Shown: positions 9,133 to 18,567, counted from the stretch's first letter. The stretch: DNA of 64,000 bases from CSP1-4 sp963777975 (GCA_963777975.1 CAVZSO010000009.1:62001-126000), one strand, 5' to 3'. Made by a program: numbers and translations. Notes: generated by a model not told the origin, from the sequence alone.

Positions 9133-9584
9133 CCGACGGTGAGCGCCGCTTCATCGATGAGCGGCGTCACGCGGTGCTCGCGACGACGGCACCTGACGGC
9201 CGGGCGCGCCTGGTCCCCATCTGCTACGCCCTGACCGACGAGGTCGACCGCGTCGGCCGGCCCATCCTCTACACGCCGATCGACGACAAGAAGAAGAAGA
9301 CGGACAACCCGCACGACGTGGCCCGCGTGCGCGACCTTCTGGTGCTGCCCGAGTTGAGCCTGATCATCGACCGCTGGGACGAGGACTGGGATCAGCTGGC
9401 CTGGCTGCGCATCTACGGCTATGGCGAGCTCCTCGAGCCGCAGCCCGATGAGATCGCCGAGCACGCGGCGGCAGTCACGCTGCTGCGCGCGCGCTATCCG
9501 CAGTACGCCGAGCACGATCTCGAGCACCGACCGATCATCCGGGTCGCGCTCGAGCGGGTCGTCAGCTGGGGCAGGTTCGAGTGA
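9108..9584 (+). CDS. PPOX-class flavin/F420-binding oxidoreductase
   Basis: A 158-residue split-barrel protein. It begins LTDGERRFIDERRHAVLATTAPDGRARLVPI, here cited as the FIDERRHAVLAT and ARLVPICY segments, the opening seen in pyridoxamine-oxidase-like proteins of the F420-dependent Rv0121 type. The Lys run DKKKKT near residue 65 is also typical of that group. The substrate is unknown. The start lies inside the end of ilvD, and the stop overlaps the start of the next gene as GTGA, so these genes are probably translationally coupled. Confidence 0.75.
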   Translation: MAPDRHVLTDGERRFIDERRHAVLATTAPDGRARLVPICYALTDEVDRVGRPILYTPIDDKKKKTDNPHDVARVRDLLVLPELSLIIDRWDEDWDQLAWLRIYGYGELLEPQPDEIAEHAAAVTLLRARYPQYAEHDLEHRPIIRVALERVVSWGRFE

Positions 9585-10966
9585 CCACGGCCGATCGGCC
9601 GGACGTGGCGGCGCTCAGTCCGGTCGCGGCATTCGACGAGATGATCGGCCACCTGCAGGCCCTCCTCCGGCTGCGCACGGTGAACCCGCCGGGCGACGAG
9701 ATCCTGGCCGCGCGCTACCTCGCCCGCGTGCTCGCCGAGGCTGGCCTCGAGCCGATCGTCCTGGAGCCGTATCCCGGACGCGGCAACGTCATCGCCCGCC
9801 TCCGGGGCGACGGAACGGGCGGCGGACCTCTGCTCCTCTTGGCGCACCTCGATGTCGTGCCGGCCGATCCCGAATGCTGGACGCGCGACCCGTTCTCGGG
9901 CGACATCGCAGAGGGCTACGTCTACGGCCGCGGTGCCGTGGACATGAAGGGCATGGCGGCCATGGAGCTGCAGGTCGTGCTGGGTCTCGCCCGCGACGCG
10001 ACCGCGGCTGGCCTCGATCCCGCTCGTGACCCCGTCCCCGGCCTGCGGCGCGACGTCATCTTCGCCGGCACCGCCGACGAGGAGTCCGGCGGCTACCTGG
10101 GTATCGCCTGGATCGTCGACAACGAACCCGACCTGCTCCGGGCCGATGCCTGCCTGACCGAGGCCGGGGGTGTCAGCGTCGAGGTCGCTGGCCGGCGGTT
10201 CTATCCCATCCAGGTGGCGGAGAAGGGCTTCCATCGCTTCGAGATCACCGTCCGCGGCAAAGCCGGCCATGCCTCCGTCCCGCGCGCGGACAATGTGCTC
10301 GTCCTGGCTGGACGGGTGCTCGACCGGCTGGGCACGCAGCCTCCGATGCGGGCGACCCAAGTCATGGCCCGCGCCATCAAGGCCGTCCAGGCCGCGCTCC
10401 CAGCGGGCTTGGCCGACCACGCCGCCGATGGTCGCCGAGGTCGCTCGACGATCGACCCTCGGACCCGCCGCGCGATCGGTGCCGTGCTGCGCGACACGAT
10501 CAGCCCGACCATCATCCACGCCGGCACCAAGGACAACGTCATCCCGGGCCACGCCACGATCATCGTCGACTGCCGCATCCTGCCGGGCACGACGGAGGCT
10601 GCCATGGAGGCTCAGTTGCGCGAGCGGATCGGCGAGGACCTCTGGCGAGCCTGTGATGTGGTCACGACGCAGTTCGGGGCGCCGCTGGAGCAGCCGCTGC
10701 CCCACCCGATCTTCGACCTCTGCGCAGAGGTGCTGCGACGCCACGACCCCGACGGGGTGCCCATCCCGATCATGGTTCCGTTCGCCACCGATGCCAAGCA
10801 CACGGCCCGGCTGGGGATCCCGACCTATGGCTTCTCGCCGCTGCGGCTGGAGCGCGACGAACCATTCCTGGAACGATTCCACGGCGACGACGAACGCATC
10901 GGGTTGGACGCGCTCCGCTTCGGGTTGCCGGTCCTCGACGAGGTCGTCCGCCGCTACTGCGGCTGA
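9581..10966 (+). CDS. M20-family metallopeptidase / amidohydrolase
   Basis: A zinc hydrolase of 461 residues in the ArgE/DapE/carboxypeptidase family. Metal and catalytic motifs are visible: LLAHLDVVP (His ligand and Asp), GRGAVDMKG (bridging Asp) and TADEESGG (catalytic Glu with Glu ligand). A dimerisation lid domain follows, with GKAGHASVP near residue 230. The substrate cannot be read from sequence. A dipeptidase or acyl-amino-acid deacylase role is likely, and an ArgE/DapE assignment is not justified. It starts at a GTG overlapping the previous stop (GTGA). Confidence 0.88.
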   Translation: MTTADRPDVAALSPVAAFDEMIGHLQALLRLRTVNPPGDEILAARYLARVLAEAGLEPIVLEPYPGRGNVIARLRGDGTGGGPLLLLAHLDVVPADPECWTRDPFSGDIAEGYVYGRGAVDMKGMAAMELQVVLGLARDATAAGLDPARDPVPGLRRDVIFAGTADEESGGYLGIAWIVDNEPDLLRADACLTEAGGVSVEVAGRRFYPIQVAEKGFHRFEITVRGKAGHASVPRADNVLVLAGRVLDRLGTQPPMRATQVMARAIKAVQAALPAGLADHAADGRRGRSTIDPRTRRAIGAVLRDTISPTIIHAGTKDNVIPGHATIIVDCRILPGTTEAAMEAQLRERIGEDLWRACDVVTTQFGAPLEQPLPHPIFDLCAEVLRRHDPDGVPIPIMVPFATDAKHTARLGIPTYGFSPLRLERDEPFLERFHGDDERIGLDALRFGLPVLDEVVRRYCG

Positions 10967-10997
10967 CCTCGAGACACGGCCGCTCCCGACGGCTCGG

Positions 10998-11555
10998 CTA
11001 CAGCCCCTCGCGTGGTGCCTTGATGAGCCGTCCACGGCGCGTCACGGCGTGGCTCGCCAACGCAGCAACGCCCATCGCCACCAGGGCTCGCTCCTGGGCA
11101 GGCAGCGGGCGTACCACGGCCAGGAATTGCTCGGCGCGCGCACCATCGATGAGGCCGATGAGCGCGCTGCCCTCCGGGGTGACCTCGACCACCCGCTGCC
11201 GCCGATCGGCGACCTCTTCGTGGCGCTCCAGGAGGCCGCGCGTCTCAAGCGCCGTGACGATGCGAGACGTGGCCGATGTCGATCGTCCGATCATGTCGGC
11301 CAGGTCAGCGATGGTCAGCGTCGCGGTGCCGGCGGCGGCGTAGAGCGCGGCCAGCTGGGTGAACCCAAGGCGCAGCTCACCGAGCTGGGCCGCGAACCCG
11401 ATGACCAGATCTCGCCACAGCGCTTTGCCCATCGCGATGCGATCGGAGAGCTGCAGCGGGTTCTGGATGACCGCGCCGGCGGCCGCGACCTCGGGCGAGA
11501 TCCTGGTTCGTTGCGCTCCGGTCCTGCGGCCCGGTGCCGTGCTGGGGTCGGTCAT
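10998..11555 (-). CDS. MarR-family transcriptional regulator
   Basis: A winged-helix regulator of 185 residues. The recognition region DLADMIGRSTSATSRIVTAL and the wing LERHEEVADRRQRVVEVT are clear. An N-terminal extension of about 40 residues precedes the usual MarR fold. The start at 11555 is chosen from a TACCCT box exactly 6 bases upstream. It is convergent with the M20 peptidase and divergent from fabD, so control of the fatty acid genes is possible but unproven. Confidence 0.85.
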   Translation of the reverse strand: MTDPSTAPGRRTGAQRTRISPEVAAAGAVIQNPLQLSDRIAMGKALWRDLVIGFAAQLGELRLGFTQLAALYAAAGTATLTIADLADMIGRSTSATSRIVTALETRGLLERHEEVADRRQRVVEVTPEGSALIGLIDGARAEQFLAVVRPLPAQERALVAMGVAALASHAVTRRGRLIKAPREGL

Positions 11556-11561
11556 CCGTGG

Positions 11562-11567
11562 AGGGTA
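11562..11567 (-). promoter_or_regulatory. Putative leaderless -10 box (TACCCT) of the MarR gene
   Basis: On the minus strand this reads TACCCT-CCACGG-ATG, exactly 6 bases between box and start, without a ribosome-binding site. Confidence 0.45.
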
Positions 11568-11699
11568 GCGACTCGCGGCGATGTGTGCATGCCTGCATAC
11601 GTTCAGGCGGTCGGAGGGTGGCCGCGGAGTATGGTGCCGCCGTCCGGCCCAGGCACGGTGCGCGTCCACGCGCCCGCGGCGGCCGCAGACGAGGAGTCG

Positions 11700-12668
11700 A
11701 TGGGCACGGTCGCGTTCGTATTCCCCGGCCAGGGGTCTCAGTCGGTCGGCATGGGCGAGTCGCTGGCTTCCGCCCATCCTGCTGCCGCCGAGACCTTCGC
11801 GGCCGCTGACGCCGCACTCGGCGAGCCGATCACGGCCCTCGCGTTCACGGGGCCAGGCGAAGACCTCGACAGGACCCAGAACGCCCAGCCAGCCTTGCTG
11901 GCGACCTCGATCGCCTACCTGCGAGCGCTCCAGGATGCGCTCGTCGCGGTGGGCAGGGAGCCGTGGCAGCCGGCGTTCTACGCCGGCCATTCGATGGGCC
12001 AGTACTCGGCCATGGTGGCGGCCGGCGTCATCTCCCTCGACGATGGTGTTCGCCTCGTCCGCGAACGCGGCCTGCGCATGCAGGCGTCCGGTCGCGACGG
12101 CGCCATGGCGGCCATCATCGGACTCGACGACGAGCGGCTTCCCGAGCTGATCGCGGCAGGCGAGGCGTATGGCGTCTTCGGCGTTGCCAACCGCAACTCG
12201 CCTGGTCAGGTCGTCGTAAGCGGCGAGCGCGCCGCGGTCGAGGCCGCCGCCGAGGCGGCCAAGGGCCTCGGTGCCAAGCGCGCTATCGTGCTCCCGGTCA
12301 GCGTGGCCGCCCATTCGCCGCTGATGGCCGAGGCGGCTGAGGGCATGCGCGGCGTCCTGGCCACAGTCGCATTCGCCGATCCGAGCGCGCCACTCCTGGC
12401 CAACGCAGACGCCAAGCCGCTGACGACCGGTGAAGCCTGCCGCGCCGAGCTCGTCGACCATCTGACGACCGGCGTCGACTGGGTCGGCGCCGTCGAGGCC
12501 ATGGCCGCAGCCCGCGTCACGACCTTCATCGAGGTCGGCCCTGGCCGCGTCCTGACCGGCCTCATCAAGCGCATCGTCCCCGACCTCGAAGCCTTCGCCC
12601 TCGACGACCCGACCGCTCCGGGGCGACTGGCCATCCCCGACATCGACGCCGTCCCCGCGTCGGCCTGA
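11700..12668 (+). CDS. fabD: Malonyl-CoA:ACP transacylase
   Basis: Loads malonyl groups from CoA onto acyl carrier protein for fatty acid synthesis. FPGQGSQ at the N-terminus and the nucleophile elbow GHSMGQYSA near residue 98 are diagnostic; the later SVAAHSPLM segment supplies the catalytic His. The length of 322 residues is normal. GAGGAG lies just upstream of the ATG. fabF follows after 43 bases. No acpP, fabG, fabH or fabZ gene is in the window, so the fatty acid genes are split across the genome. Confidence 0.95.
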   Translation: MGTVAFVFPGQGSQSVGMGESLASAHPAAAETFAAADAALGEPITALAFTGPGEDLDRTQNAQPALLATSIAYLRALQDALVAVGREPWQPAFYAGHSMGQYSAMVAAGVISLDDGVRLVRERGLRMQASGRDGAMAAIIGLDDERLPELIAAGEAYGVFGVANRNSPGQVVVSGERAAVEAAAEAAKGLGAKRAIVLPVSVAAHSPLMAEAAEGMRGVLATVAFADPSAPLLANADAKPLTTGEACRAELVDHLTTGVDWVGAVEAMAAARVTTFIEVGPGRVLTGLIKRIVPDLEAFALDDPTAPGRLAIPDIDAVPASA

Positions 12669-12711
12669 AGCCCGCAGCCCGACCGCCAGGACCAAGGAGA
12701 CCGACCGCCCG

Positions 12712-13977
12712 ATGCGTCGCCCCGACTACACCCGCCGCGTGGCCGTGACCGGCCTGGGCATCATCAGCCCCGTCGGCCAGGACATCGACACGGCCTGGAC
12801 GAACCTCGTCGAGGGCCATTCCGGCCTCAAGCGCATCACCCGCTTCGACCCCTCCCCCTATGAAGCCCAGGCTGCTGGCGAGGTCAATGACTTCGACCCC
12901 AACGCCTGGATGAACTTCAAGGAGGTCCGCCGCACCGACCGCAACGTCGTCCTCGGCGTGGCCGCCGCCAAGCAGGCGCTGGCCGACTCCGGCCTCGAGG
13001 TCGATGACGACAACCGGGATGAGATCGGCGTCGTCTTCGGGTCCGGTGGTGGTGGGCCCCAGCTGATCATGGACGCCAAGTCGGCCTGGGATACGAAGGG
13101 CGCACGAACGGTCAGCCCGTTCTTCATCGCCAACATGCTGCCGGATACGGCGTCGGGCCAGATCGCCATCGAGACGGGCATCAGGGGGCCGAACATGTGC
13201 ATCGTGACGGCCTGCTCGACCGGCACGCACAACATCGGTGAGGCGGCCGAGGGCATCCGGCGCGGCGACTTCATCGCTGCCATCACCGGCTCGACCGAGT
13301 CGCCCCTGCACGAGATCGTCCACGTCGGCTTCAGCAACATGCGCGGCATGGGCCTGCCCCGCGAGGGCGAGGGCATCGAGACCGTCTCGCGGCCCTTCGA
13401 CGCGACCCGCAACGGCTTCGTGCTCGGCGAAGGGGCTGGCGCCTTGATGCTCGAGGACCTCGAGCTGGCCAAGGCTCGCGGGGCCCAGGTCTATGCCGAG
13501 GTCGTCGGCTACGGCTCGGCGGCGGACGCCTGGGACCTCATCCAGCCCATCGAGAAGGGCGACGGCGTCCGACGCGCCATCGAGATGTCGCTCGAGCGCC
13601 ATGGCGTGCCGGTCGACGAGATCGACCTCGTCAATCCCCACGGCACCTCGACACCGCTCGGCGATCTGCGCGAGGCCCAGGCGCTGTGGTCGGTCTTCGG
13701 CGAGCGCACACCGCAGGTCGCCATCAGCGCCACCAAGTCGTTGACCGGCCACCTCATGGGTGCGGCCGGGGCCGTCGAGGGCATCTTCACCGTCCTGTCC
13801 GTCCACCATCAGGTGGCGCCGGCGACGTTGAACTACCGGGACCCCGATCCCGAGATCAACCTCGACATCGTCCACGGCTCCTCGCGCGAGATGGAGATCC
13901 GCTACGCGATCTCTGACAACATCGGCCTCGGCGGGCACAACGGCGCGGTCATCTTCAAGCGCTACGACGGCGACTGA
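12712..13977 (+). CDS. fabF: Beta-ketoacyl-ACP synthase II (first copy)
   Basis: Condenses malonyl-ACP with acyl-ACP in chain elongation. The 421-residue thiolase-fold enzyme shows the full Cys-His-His triad: Cys about 168 in TACSTGTH, His about 310 in NPHGTSTPLGD and His about 347 in KSLTGHLMGA. An AAGGAGA ribosome-binding site precedes the ATG. It lies in the fabD operon-like run. A second, clearly diverged copy sits 1.4 kb downstream (15336). Which of the two is the housekeeping enzyme cannot be decided from sequence. Confidence 0.95.
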   Translation: MRRPDYTRRVAVTGLGIISPVGQDIDTAWTNLVEGHSGLKRITRFDPSPYEAQAAGEVNDFDPNAWMNFKEVRRTDRNVVLGVAAAKQALADSGLEVDDDNRDEIGVVFGSGGGGPQLIMDAKSAWDTKGARTVSPFFIANMLPDTASGQIAIETGIRGPNMCIVTACSTGTHNIGEAAEGIRRGDFIAAITGSTESPLHEIVHVGFSNMRGMGLPREGEGIETVSRPFDATRNGFVLGEGAGALMLEDLELAKARGAQVYAEVVGYGSAADAWDLIQPIEKGDGVRRAIEMSLERHGVPVDEIDLVNPHGTSTPLGDLREAQALWSVFGERTPQVAISATKSLTGHLMGAAGAVEGIFTVLSVHHQVAPATLNYRDPDPEINLDIVHGSSREMEIRYAISDNIGLGGHNGAVIFKRYDGD

Positions 13978-13984
13978 GACGCAG

Positions 13985-14350
13985 GTGAGCGAGGCAGCTG
14001 GACCGGTCACCGTCGCCTACTACTACCGCATCCGCTGGGGCGGGCAGGCCGAGTTCGTCGAGCTCTTCGAACGCAACCATTGGCCGGTCCTGCGCGACCA
14101 GCTCGCCTCCGGCCGATTCCTCGACGTGCGCGCCTACGTACCCCGCTTCCACGGCGACGGCCGGGCCGACTGGACGTTCCTGGTGACCATCACCTATCGC
14201 GATTGGGCGGCCATGGAGGCGCACTCCGAGGCGGACATCGTCGCTCGGCTCTACCCGGACGTCGAACGCCACGCGGCGGAGGAGCGGCGACGCTTCGAGC
14301 TCGTGGAGGCTCATTGGGACGTGCCGCTCGAGGAGCATGCGCTGCCCTAG
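13985..14350 (+). CDS. Small protein, probable dimeric alpha/beta-barrel fold
   Basis: 121 residues from a GTG start, 7 bases after fabF. The pattern of a short YYYRIRWGG strand, an FVELFERNHWPVL helix and a WTFLVTITYRDW strand suggests a ferredoxin-like alpha/beta-barrel domain of the EthD/NIPSNAP kind. No catalytic residues can be named. Its place between fabF and the MpaB-like oxygenase suggests a role in the same lipid-related run, but this is only context. Confidence 0.6.
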   Translation: MSEAAGPVTVAYYYRIRWGGQAEFVELFERNHWPVLRDQLASGRFLDVRAYVPRFHGDGRADWTFLVTITYRDWAAMEAHSEADIVARLYPDVERHAAEERRRFELVEAHWDVPLEEHALP

Positions 14351-14362
14351 GGTGTCGCAGCC

Positions 14363-15343
14363 ATGAGCGTCCCTCCGCGATCACCGCCAGGATCAACGGG
14401 AGCCGGCCTGCCCAACGCTGACCCCGTGCTGGGCTTCTACGGGCCGGGAACGGCCATGTGGCGCATCAACCGCGAGGCGGTCCTGCTGGGCGCCGGGCCG
14501 GCCGCGCTGCTGCTCCAGATCGCCCATCCGCATGTCGCGGAGGGTGTCGCCCACCACAGCGATTTCGAGGGCGACCCCTGGCGCCGCCTCAGACGGACCC
14601 TGCGAACGACGCTGGCGATGGTCTTCGGCGACGGGCCCACGGCGGAGCAGGCTGTGCGTCGATTGAACGGCGTCCACGCCACCATCCGCGGCGAGGCGAC
14701 GGACCCGGACGCGCGTGCGCTGGCGGGAACCGCCTACCGAGCGATGGATCCCGAGCTGCTCCTGTGGGTCCAGGTGACCCTCGTCTGGACCAGCGTTCAG
14801 GCCTATGAGCGCTGGGTCGAACCGCTCGACGGCGCTGATCGCGAGGAGCTCTGGGCCGAGGCGCGCAAGGTCGGTCGACGCCTGGGCATCCCGCTCGATG
14901 TCAGCCCGCCCGACTGGCCGGCGCTCGAGGCCTACTGGGATCGGATGGTCGCCCCTGATGGCCCGATCGCCATCACGCCGACTGCTCGACGCCTCGCGGC
15001 GTCGATCATCAGGCCACCGATCGTCGGCCTCCCAGGCCCGGCCATCGACCTGCTGGCGACACCCGGCCTGGCGCTGCTTCCCGAGCGGATCCGTGTCGCG
15101 TATGGCGTGCCGTGGGGTCCGATCCGCGCATCGATGGCCAGCCTCGGCGACGTGACATTGCGCCTCTGGGTCGGTCGCATGCCGCTCGCCTGGCGTTCGA
15201 TGCCGCAGGCTCGGGCGGCCGACCGGCGCGTCCGCGGTGCCTTGGGCCGCGGTGCAGGGCACGCGGGTCCGATCGAGCGGGCGGAGAGTGCGTCGCTACA
15301 ATCCACCGGACCCGCCTCTCAGGAGCCGACCGCCCGTGCCTAG
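14363..15343 (+). CDS. MpaB/DUF2236-family oxygenase-like protein
   Basis: 326 residues. The N-terminal part reads WRINREAVLLGAGPAALLLQ followed by IAHPHVAEGVAHHSDF, the hallmark of the DUF2236 family that includes rubber oxygenase Lcp and fungal MpaB. Family members bind haem through conserved His and Arg residues, and candidate His residues are present here (IAHPH, VAHHSDF). The substrate is unknown. Its position between two ketoacyl-synthase genes favours a lipid or hydrophobic substrate. The end overlaps the start of the second fabF by 8 bases. TAGGGT lies 9 bases before the ATG. Confidence 0.8.
   Translation: MSVPPRSPPGSTGAGLPNADPVLGFYGPGTAMWRINREAVLLGAGPAALLLQIAHPHVAEGVAHHSDFEGDPWRRLRRTLRTTLAMVFGDGPTAEQAVRRLNGVHATIRGEATDPDARALAGTAYRAMDPELLLWVQVTLVWTSVQAYERWVEPLDGADREELWAEARKVGRRLGIPLDVSPPDWPALEAYWDRMVAPDGPIAITPTARRLAASIIRPPIVGLPGPAIDLLATPGLALLPERIRVAYGVPWGPIRASMASLGDVTLRLWVGRMPLAWRSMPQARAADRRVRGALGRGAGHAGPIERAESASLQSTGPASQEPTARA
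15297..15302 (+). promoter_or_regulatory. Putative -10 box (TACAAT) of the second fabF
   Basis: TACAAT sits inside the end of the MpaB-like gene, 33 bases before the fabF GTG. An AGGAG ribosome-binding site lies in between, so this would be a normal leadered transcript, unlike the leaderless genes. Confidence 0.35.
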
Positions 15344-16604
15344 CCAGGACCTTTCGCGTCGCGCCGTCGTCACCGGCCTGGGCGCGGTGACGCCCATCGG
15401 CAACGATCATCCGACCTTCTGGCGCAACCTGGTGGCCGGGGTCAGCGGCGCCGGACCGATCACCTCCTTCGACCCGACCGGCTACGACGTGCGCATCGCG
15501 GCCGAGGTCAAGGATTTCGACCCGACGGTCGCCATGGACCGCAAGATGGCCCGTCGTATGAGCCGTTTCATCCACCTGGCCATGGCCGCCGGCAAGGAAG
15601 CCGTCGAGGACTCGGGCCTCGACTTCGGCGACTGGAGCCCGGAGCGGCGGGATCGTGTCGCCGTCTGCGTCAACACCGGTGGCGGCGGACTCGACCAGGT
15701 CATCGACGGCGCCGAGGTGGTGCGCGTGAAGGGCCCGAACTTCGTCAGCCCCTTCGCCATCCCTGCCCTCTCGGGTTCGATGGCCGCCTGCCAGCTCTCG
15801 ATGGCCTACGGCCTGACCGGCCCGGTCATCACCCAGGTCGCCGCCTGCGCCAGCAGCGTCATCGCCTTCCTCGATGCCCTGCGCATGATCCAGCGTGGCG
15901 AGGTCGACGTCGTGCTGGCCGGCGGCTCCGAGGCGCCGCTGGAGGCGATGGCCTTCGCCGCCCTCGGCAATATGGGGGCCCTGTCCAAGCGCAACGACGA
16001 CCCCACGCATGCCTCACGTCCATTCGACCGCGACCGCGATGGGTTCCTGTTCGGCGAGGGCGCCGGTGTCGTGGTCGTCGAGTCGGCAGCCCACGCGCTG
16101 GCGCGCGGGGCACGCATCGAGGCCGAGCTGGTCGGCGCTGCGTTGACCGCCGACGCCTTCCACATCTCCGCCCCGGAGCCGACCGGCCGCGGGGCGACGA
16201 TGGCCATGACCAAGGCCATGGCCGATGCCGGCCTGGCGCCCGACGAGATCGATTACGTCGTCGCCCACGGGACGTCGACGCCGCTCAACGACCTGACCGA
16301 GACGCGGGCCATCAAGGCCGCCTTTGGCGCCCACGCGCACAAGGTCCCGGTCAGCTCGCCCAAGTCGATGATCGGGCACCTGCTCGGCGCGGCCGGCGTG
16401 GCGTCGGCGCTGACGGCCCTGGGCGCCATCCGGGAGGGCGTCATCCCGCCGACCGCCAATCTCGAGCACCCCGACCTGCCCGAGTGCGACCTCGACTACG
16501 TGCCGCTCGTGGCACGCAAGGCGAAGGTCGACACGGCGATGTTCAACGGCTTCGGATTCGGCGGCCAGAACGCGGTCGCCGTCTTCCAGCGCTTCGAGGC
16601 GTAG
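15336..16604 (+). CDS. fabF: Beta-ketoacyl-ACP synthase II (second copy)
   Basis: 422 residues from a GTG preceded by AGGAG. The catalytic triad is complete: Cys about 171 in VAACASS, His in VAHGTSTPLND and His in SPKSMIGHLLGAAG. It differs from the first copy throughout, including the active-site Cys context (AACASS against TACSTG), so it is an old paralogue rather than a recent duplication. It may have a different chain-length or branched-substrate preference. It overlaps the MpaB-like gene and is followed by a small membrane protein gene. Confidence 0.95.
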   Translation: MPSQDLSRRAVVTGLGAVTPIGNDHPTFWRNLVAGVSGAGPITSFDPTGYDVRIAAEVKDFDPTVAMDRKMARRMSRFIHLAMAAGKEAVEDSGLDFGDWSPERRDRVAVCVNTGGGGLDQVIDGAEVVRVKGPNFVSPFAIPALSGSMAACQLSMAYGLTGPVITQVAACASSVIAFLDALRMIQRGEVDVVLAGGSEAPLEAMAFAALGNMGALSKRNDDPTHASRPFDRDRDGFLFGEGAGVVVVESAAHALARGARIEAELVGAALTADAFHISAPEPTGRGATMAMTKAMADAGLAPDEIDYVVAHGTSTPLNDLTETRAIKAAFGAHAHKVPVSSPKSMIGHLLGAAGVASALTALGAIREGVIPPTANLEHPDLPECDLDYVPLVARKAKVDTAMFNGFGFGGQNAVAVFQRFEA

Positions 16605-16645
16605 CCAGAGTCTCGAAGCGGCAGCGACGGCGCCAGGAGGGCGGC

Positions 16646-17020
16646 ATGCGACGGACGAACCTGAGCCTCTACTACCTGGCGGGCTACCTCATCCCGGCCG
16701 GCCTGCTGCTCCTGTTCGTGCCGCAGCTCGCGTTGGACCTGCTCTTCTCCAACGGCACCTACGACGTGGCGCCCTTCCGCCTGGTGGGCATCCTGCTCAT
16801 CGTCCTCGGCGTGATCATCGTGCAGATCATCCGCTTCAAGATCGACGAGCTCTACACGACGACCATCGCCGTGCGCATCTTCATCTCGACCGGCCTGATG
16901 GCCCTCTTCCTGACGACCGGCGACCCGTTCTTCCTGGTCATCTTCTTCGTCGTCGCCTTCGGGCTCGTGCTGACGTCGGTCAGCTACATCCTCGATCGGC
17001 GGGACCGGGCGGCGGCCTAG
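16646..17020 (+). CDS. Small integral membrane protein (four predicted helices)
   Basis: 124 residues, almost all hydrophobic, with helices near residues 7-30, 43-63, 71-90 and 95-115. AGGAGG stands 7 bases before the ATG, fixing the start. It follows the second fabF by 41 bases. I do not recognise the family and see no catalytic residue. Confidence 0.7.
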   Translation: MRRTNLSLYYLAGYLIPAGLLLLFVPQLALDLLFSNGTYDVAPFRLVGILLIVLGVIIVQIIRFKIDELYTTTIAVRIFISTGLMALFLTTGDPFFLVIFFVVAFGLVLTSVSYILDRRDRAAA

Positions 17021-17055
17021 GGACCAGTCCGTCGCCGACGGCGCCTTCTAGCCCT

Positions 17056-17535
17056 CTAGGGCCGGGGCGGGATCGGTCCGCCTTCGTAGTCGGCCATCTG
17101 CGCCAGCAGGTCGGCTGGGATCCGAGTCGGCCGCTGCGATGCGTAGTCGAACATGACCAGGATCGTCTCGCCGTCGGCGATCAGCCGACCGGCGCCGCGG
17201 GTCGAGTCGGCATCGGCGGTGATGCGGTAGCCGAACGCGAACGACGAGTGCCCCGCCCACGTCGTGCGACAACCGACGAGGAGCCGCTCGCCGAACCAGG
17301 CCTGCGACCGGAAGTCGATCGTCGCGTGCGCCAGGATGATGCTGACCGGGTCCTCCGAGATGCCCTCGAACGCGCGGCCGGTGACGGCGTAGTAGTAGCC
17401 GGCGCGCGCGGCCTCGAAGTAGGTCAGGTAGACGGCGTTGTTGATGTGGCCCATGGCATCGGTGTCCCGGAAGCGGGTCTCGATGGCGAGCTGGTAGCGG
17501 TATGGCCCATCGGCGTGACGCGCGGGCCTCGTCAC
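17056..17535 (-). CDS. Hotdog-fold acyl-CoA thioesterase (4HBT type)
   Basis: 159 residues from a GTG start. The RFRDTDAMGHINNAVYLTYFE segment, cited here as RFRDTDAMGHINNAVYL, carries the catalytic Asp and the GHINN turn of the YbgC/4-hydroxybenzoyl-CoA thioesterase group. It likely hydrolyses short or medium acyl-CoA in the cytoplasm. Its start overlaps the stop of the upstream luciferase-like gene by 4 bases, so the two are probably co-translated. Confidence 0.9.
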   Translation of the reverse strand: MTRPARHADGPYRYQLAIETRFRDTDAMGHINNAVYLTYFEAARAGYYYAVTGRAFEGISEDPVSIILAHATIDFRSQAWFGERLLVGCRTTWAGHSSFAFGYRITADADSTRGAGRLIADGETILVMFDYASQRPTRIPADLLAQMADYEGGPIPPRP

Positions 17536-18456
17536 GCGAGCGCCTGCGGGTGACGCTCGAGACGCACGATGGGAAGCACCTCGTCGATGAACCGGCGGTA
17601 GGTGCGCATCTCGTCGAACGCGACCTGGAAGTGGCTGACGCCGACGTCGACCAGCCGCTCGACCTCGCGGATCACATCGGCTGGTGTCGGCCCGAACGGG
17701 TGAAAGACGATCTTGTCGCCGTAGAACGGATGGAGGTAGGTCGGATCGAAGGTCGCCGCATCATCCGGCAACGAGACCTCGATGCCCGCCGTCAACCCGA
17801 TCTCGTCGAAAGGCCGACCGATCGTCTGGCAGTGCTCGCGGAGCGTCTCGTACGGCTTCCGATAGACGGCTTCCCACGGTCCATCCCAGTTCCACATGTC
17901 GGCCAGCCGCGCGGTGACCGCGAGGGCCTTCGGCCCCTCCGTGCCGATCATGATCGGGATCGGCGGATCGGGCTTCGGTTCGCAGATCAGGTCGTCGACG
18001 TGATAGTAGGTGCCGTGGTAGGTCGCCGGGGACTGGGTCCAAACGGCACGGATGACCTCGATGGCCTCGGCGAGCTGTGCCACCCGAACGCCGCCGCTCG
18101 GGTACTCGTAGCCATAGGCTCGGTACTCCTCCTCGTGCCAGCCTGCGCCGAGGCCGAGGATGAAGCGCCCGCCCGTCAGCTCCTGGAGCGATGCCGCCAT
18201 CTTCGCCAGGAGGGCCGGGTTGCGATAGCTCTGGCTGAGCACGAGATGGCCGTACCGGAAACGCGGGAAGGCAGCCGCCAGGAAGGTCAGGAGCGTCCAG
18301 CCTTCGATCGTCGCCTTGTGTCCGAACTGGAGATGGTCAGAGATCCAGACGGTCGAGAACTCGGGTGGCGCCATCTCGAGCACGGTCGCGGTAATGGCTC
18401 ATCCGATCCACGCCGTCCGGCCTGGCCGGAAAGCCCTGCAAGCCAAGATCCGCCAT
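17532..18456 (-). CDS. Luciferase-like (LLM) F420-type oxidoreductase, one frameshift
   Basis: A TIM-barrel flavin/F420 oxidoreductase of about 308 residues. WISDHLQFG near the N-terminus, SYRNPALLAKMAASLQ, ELTGGRFILGLGAGWHEEEY and PIMIGTEGPKAL are family signatures. The core frame opens only at 18383. Upstream, another frame supplies MADLGLQGFPARPDGVD starting at 18456, and removing one base near 18395 joins them into a normal N-terminus. The substrate is unknown. It is translationally linked to the thioesterase gene. Confidence 0.8.
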
Positions 18457-18567
18457 CGGCGCATCGTAGGGTGGCCAGCGGCCGGCGACCAGAGGCTGTG
18501 GCAGGATGGCTCTGGGCCTCGCGTCATCCGCGATGGCCTTGGTCGGGCCACGAGAGAGGGACGAACG

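Noticed and set aside
11700..16604. A polyketide or secondary-metabolite cluster
   Set aside because: Only standalone fabD and fabF are present; there is no modular synthase, carrier protein, ketoreductase or tailoring set beyond one MpaB-like protein.
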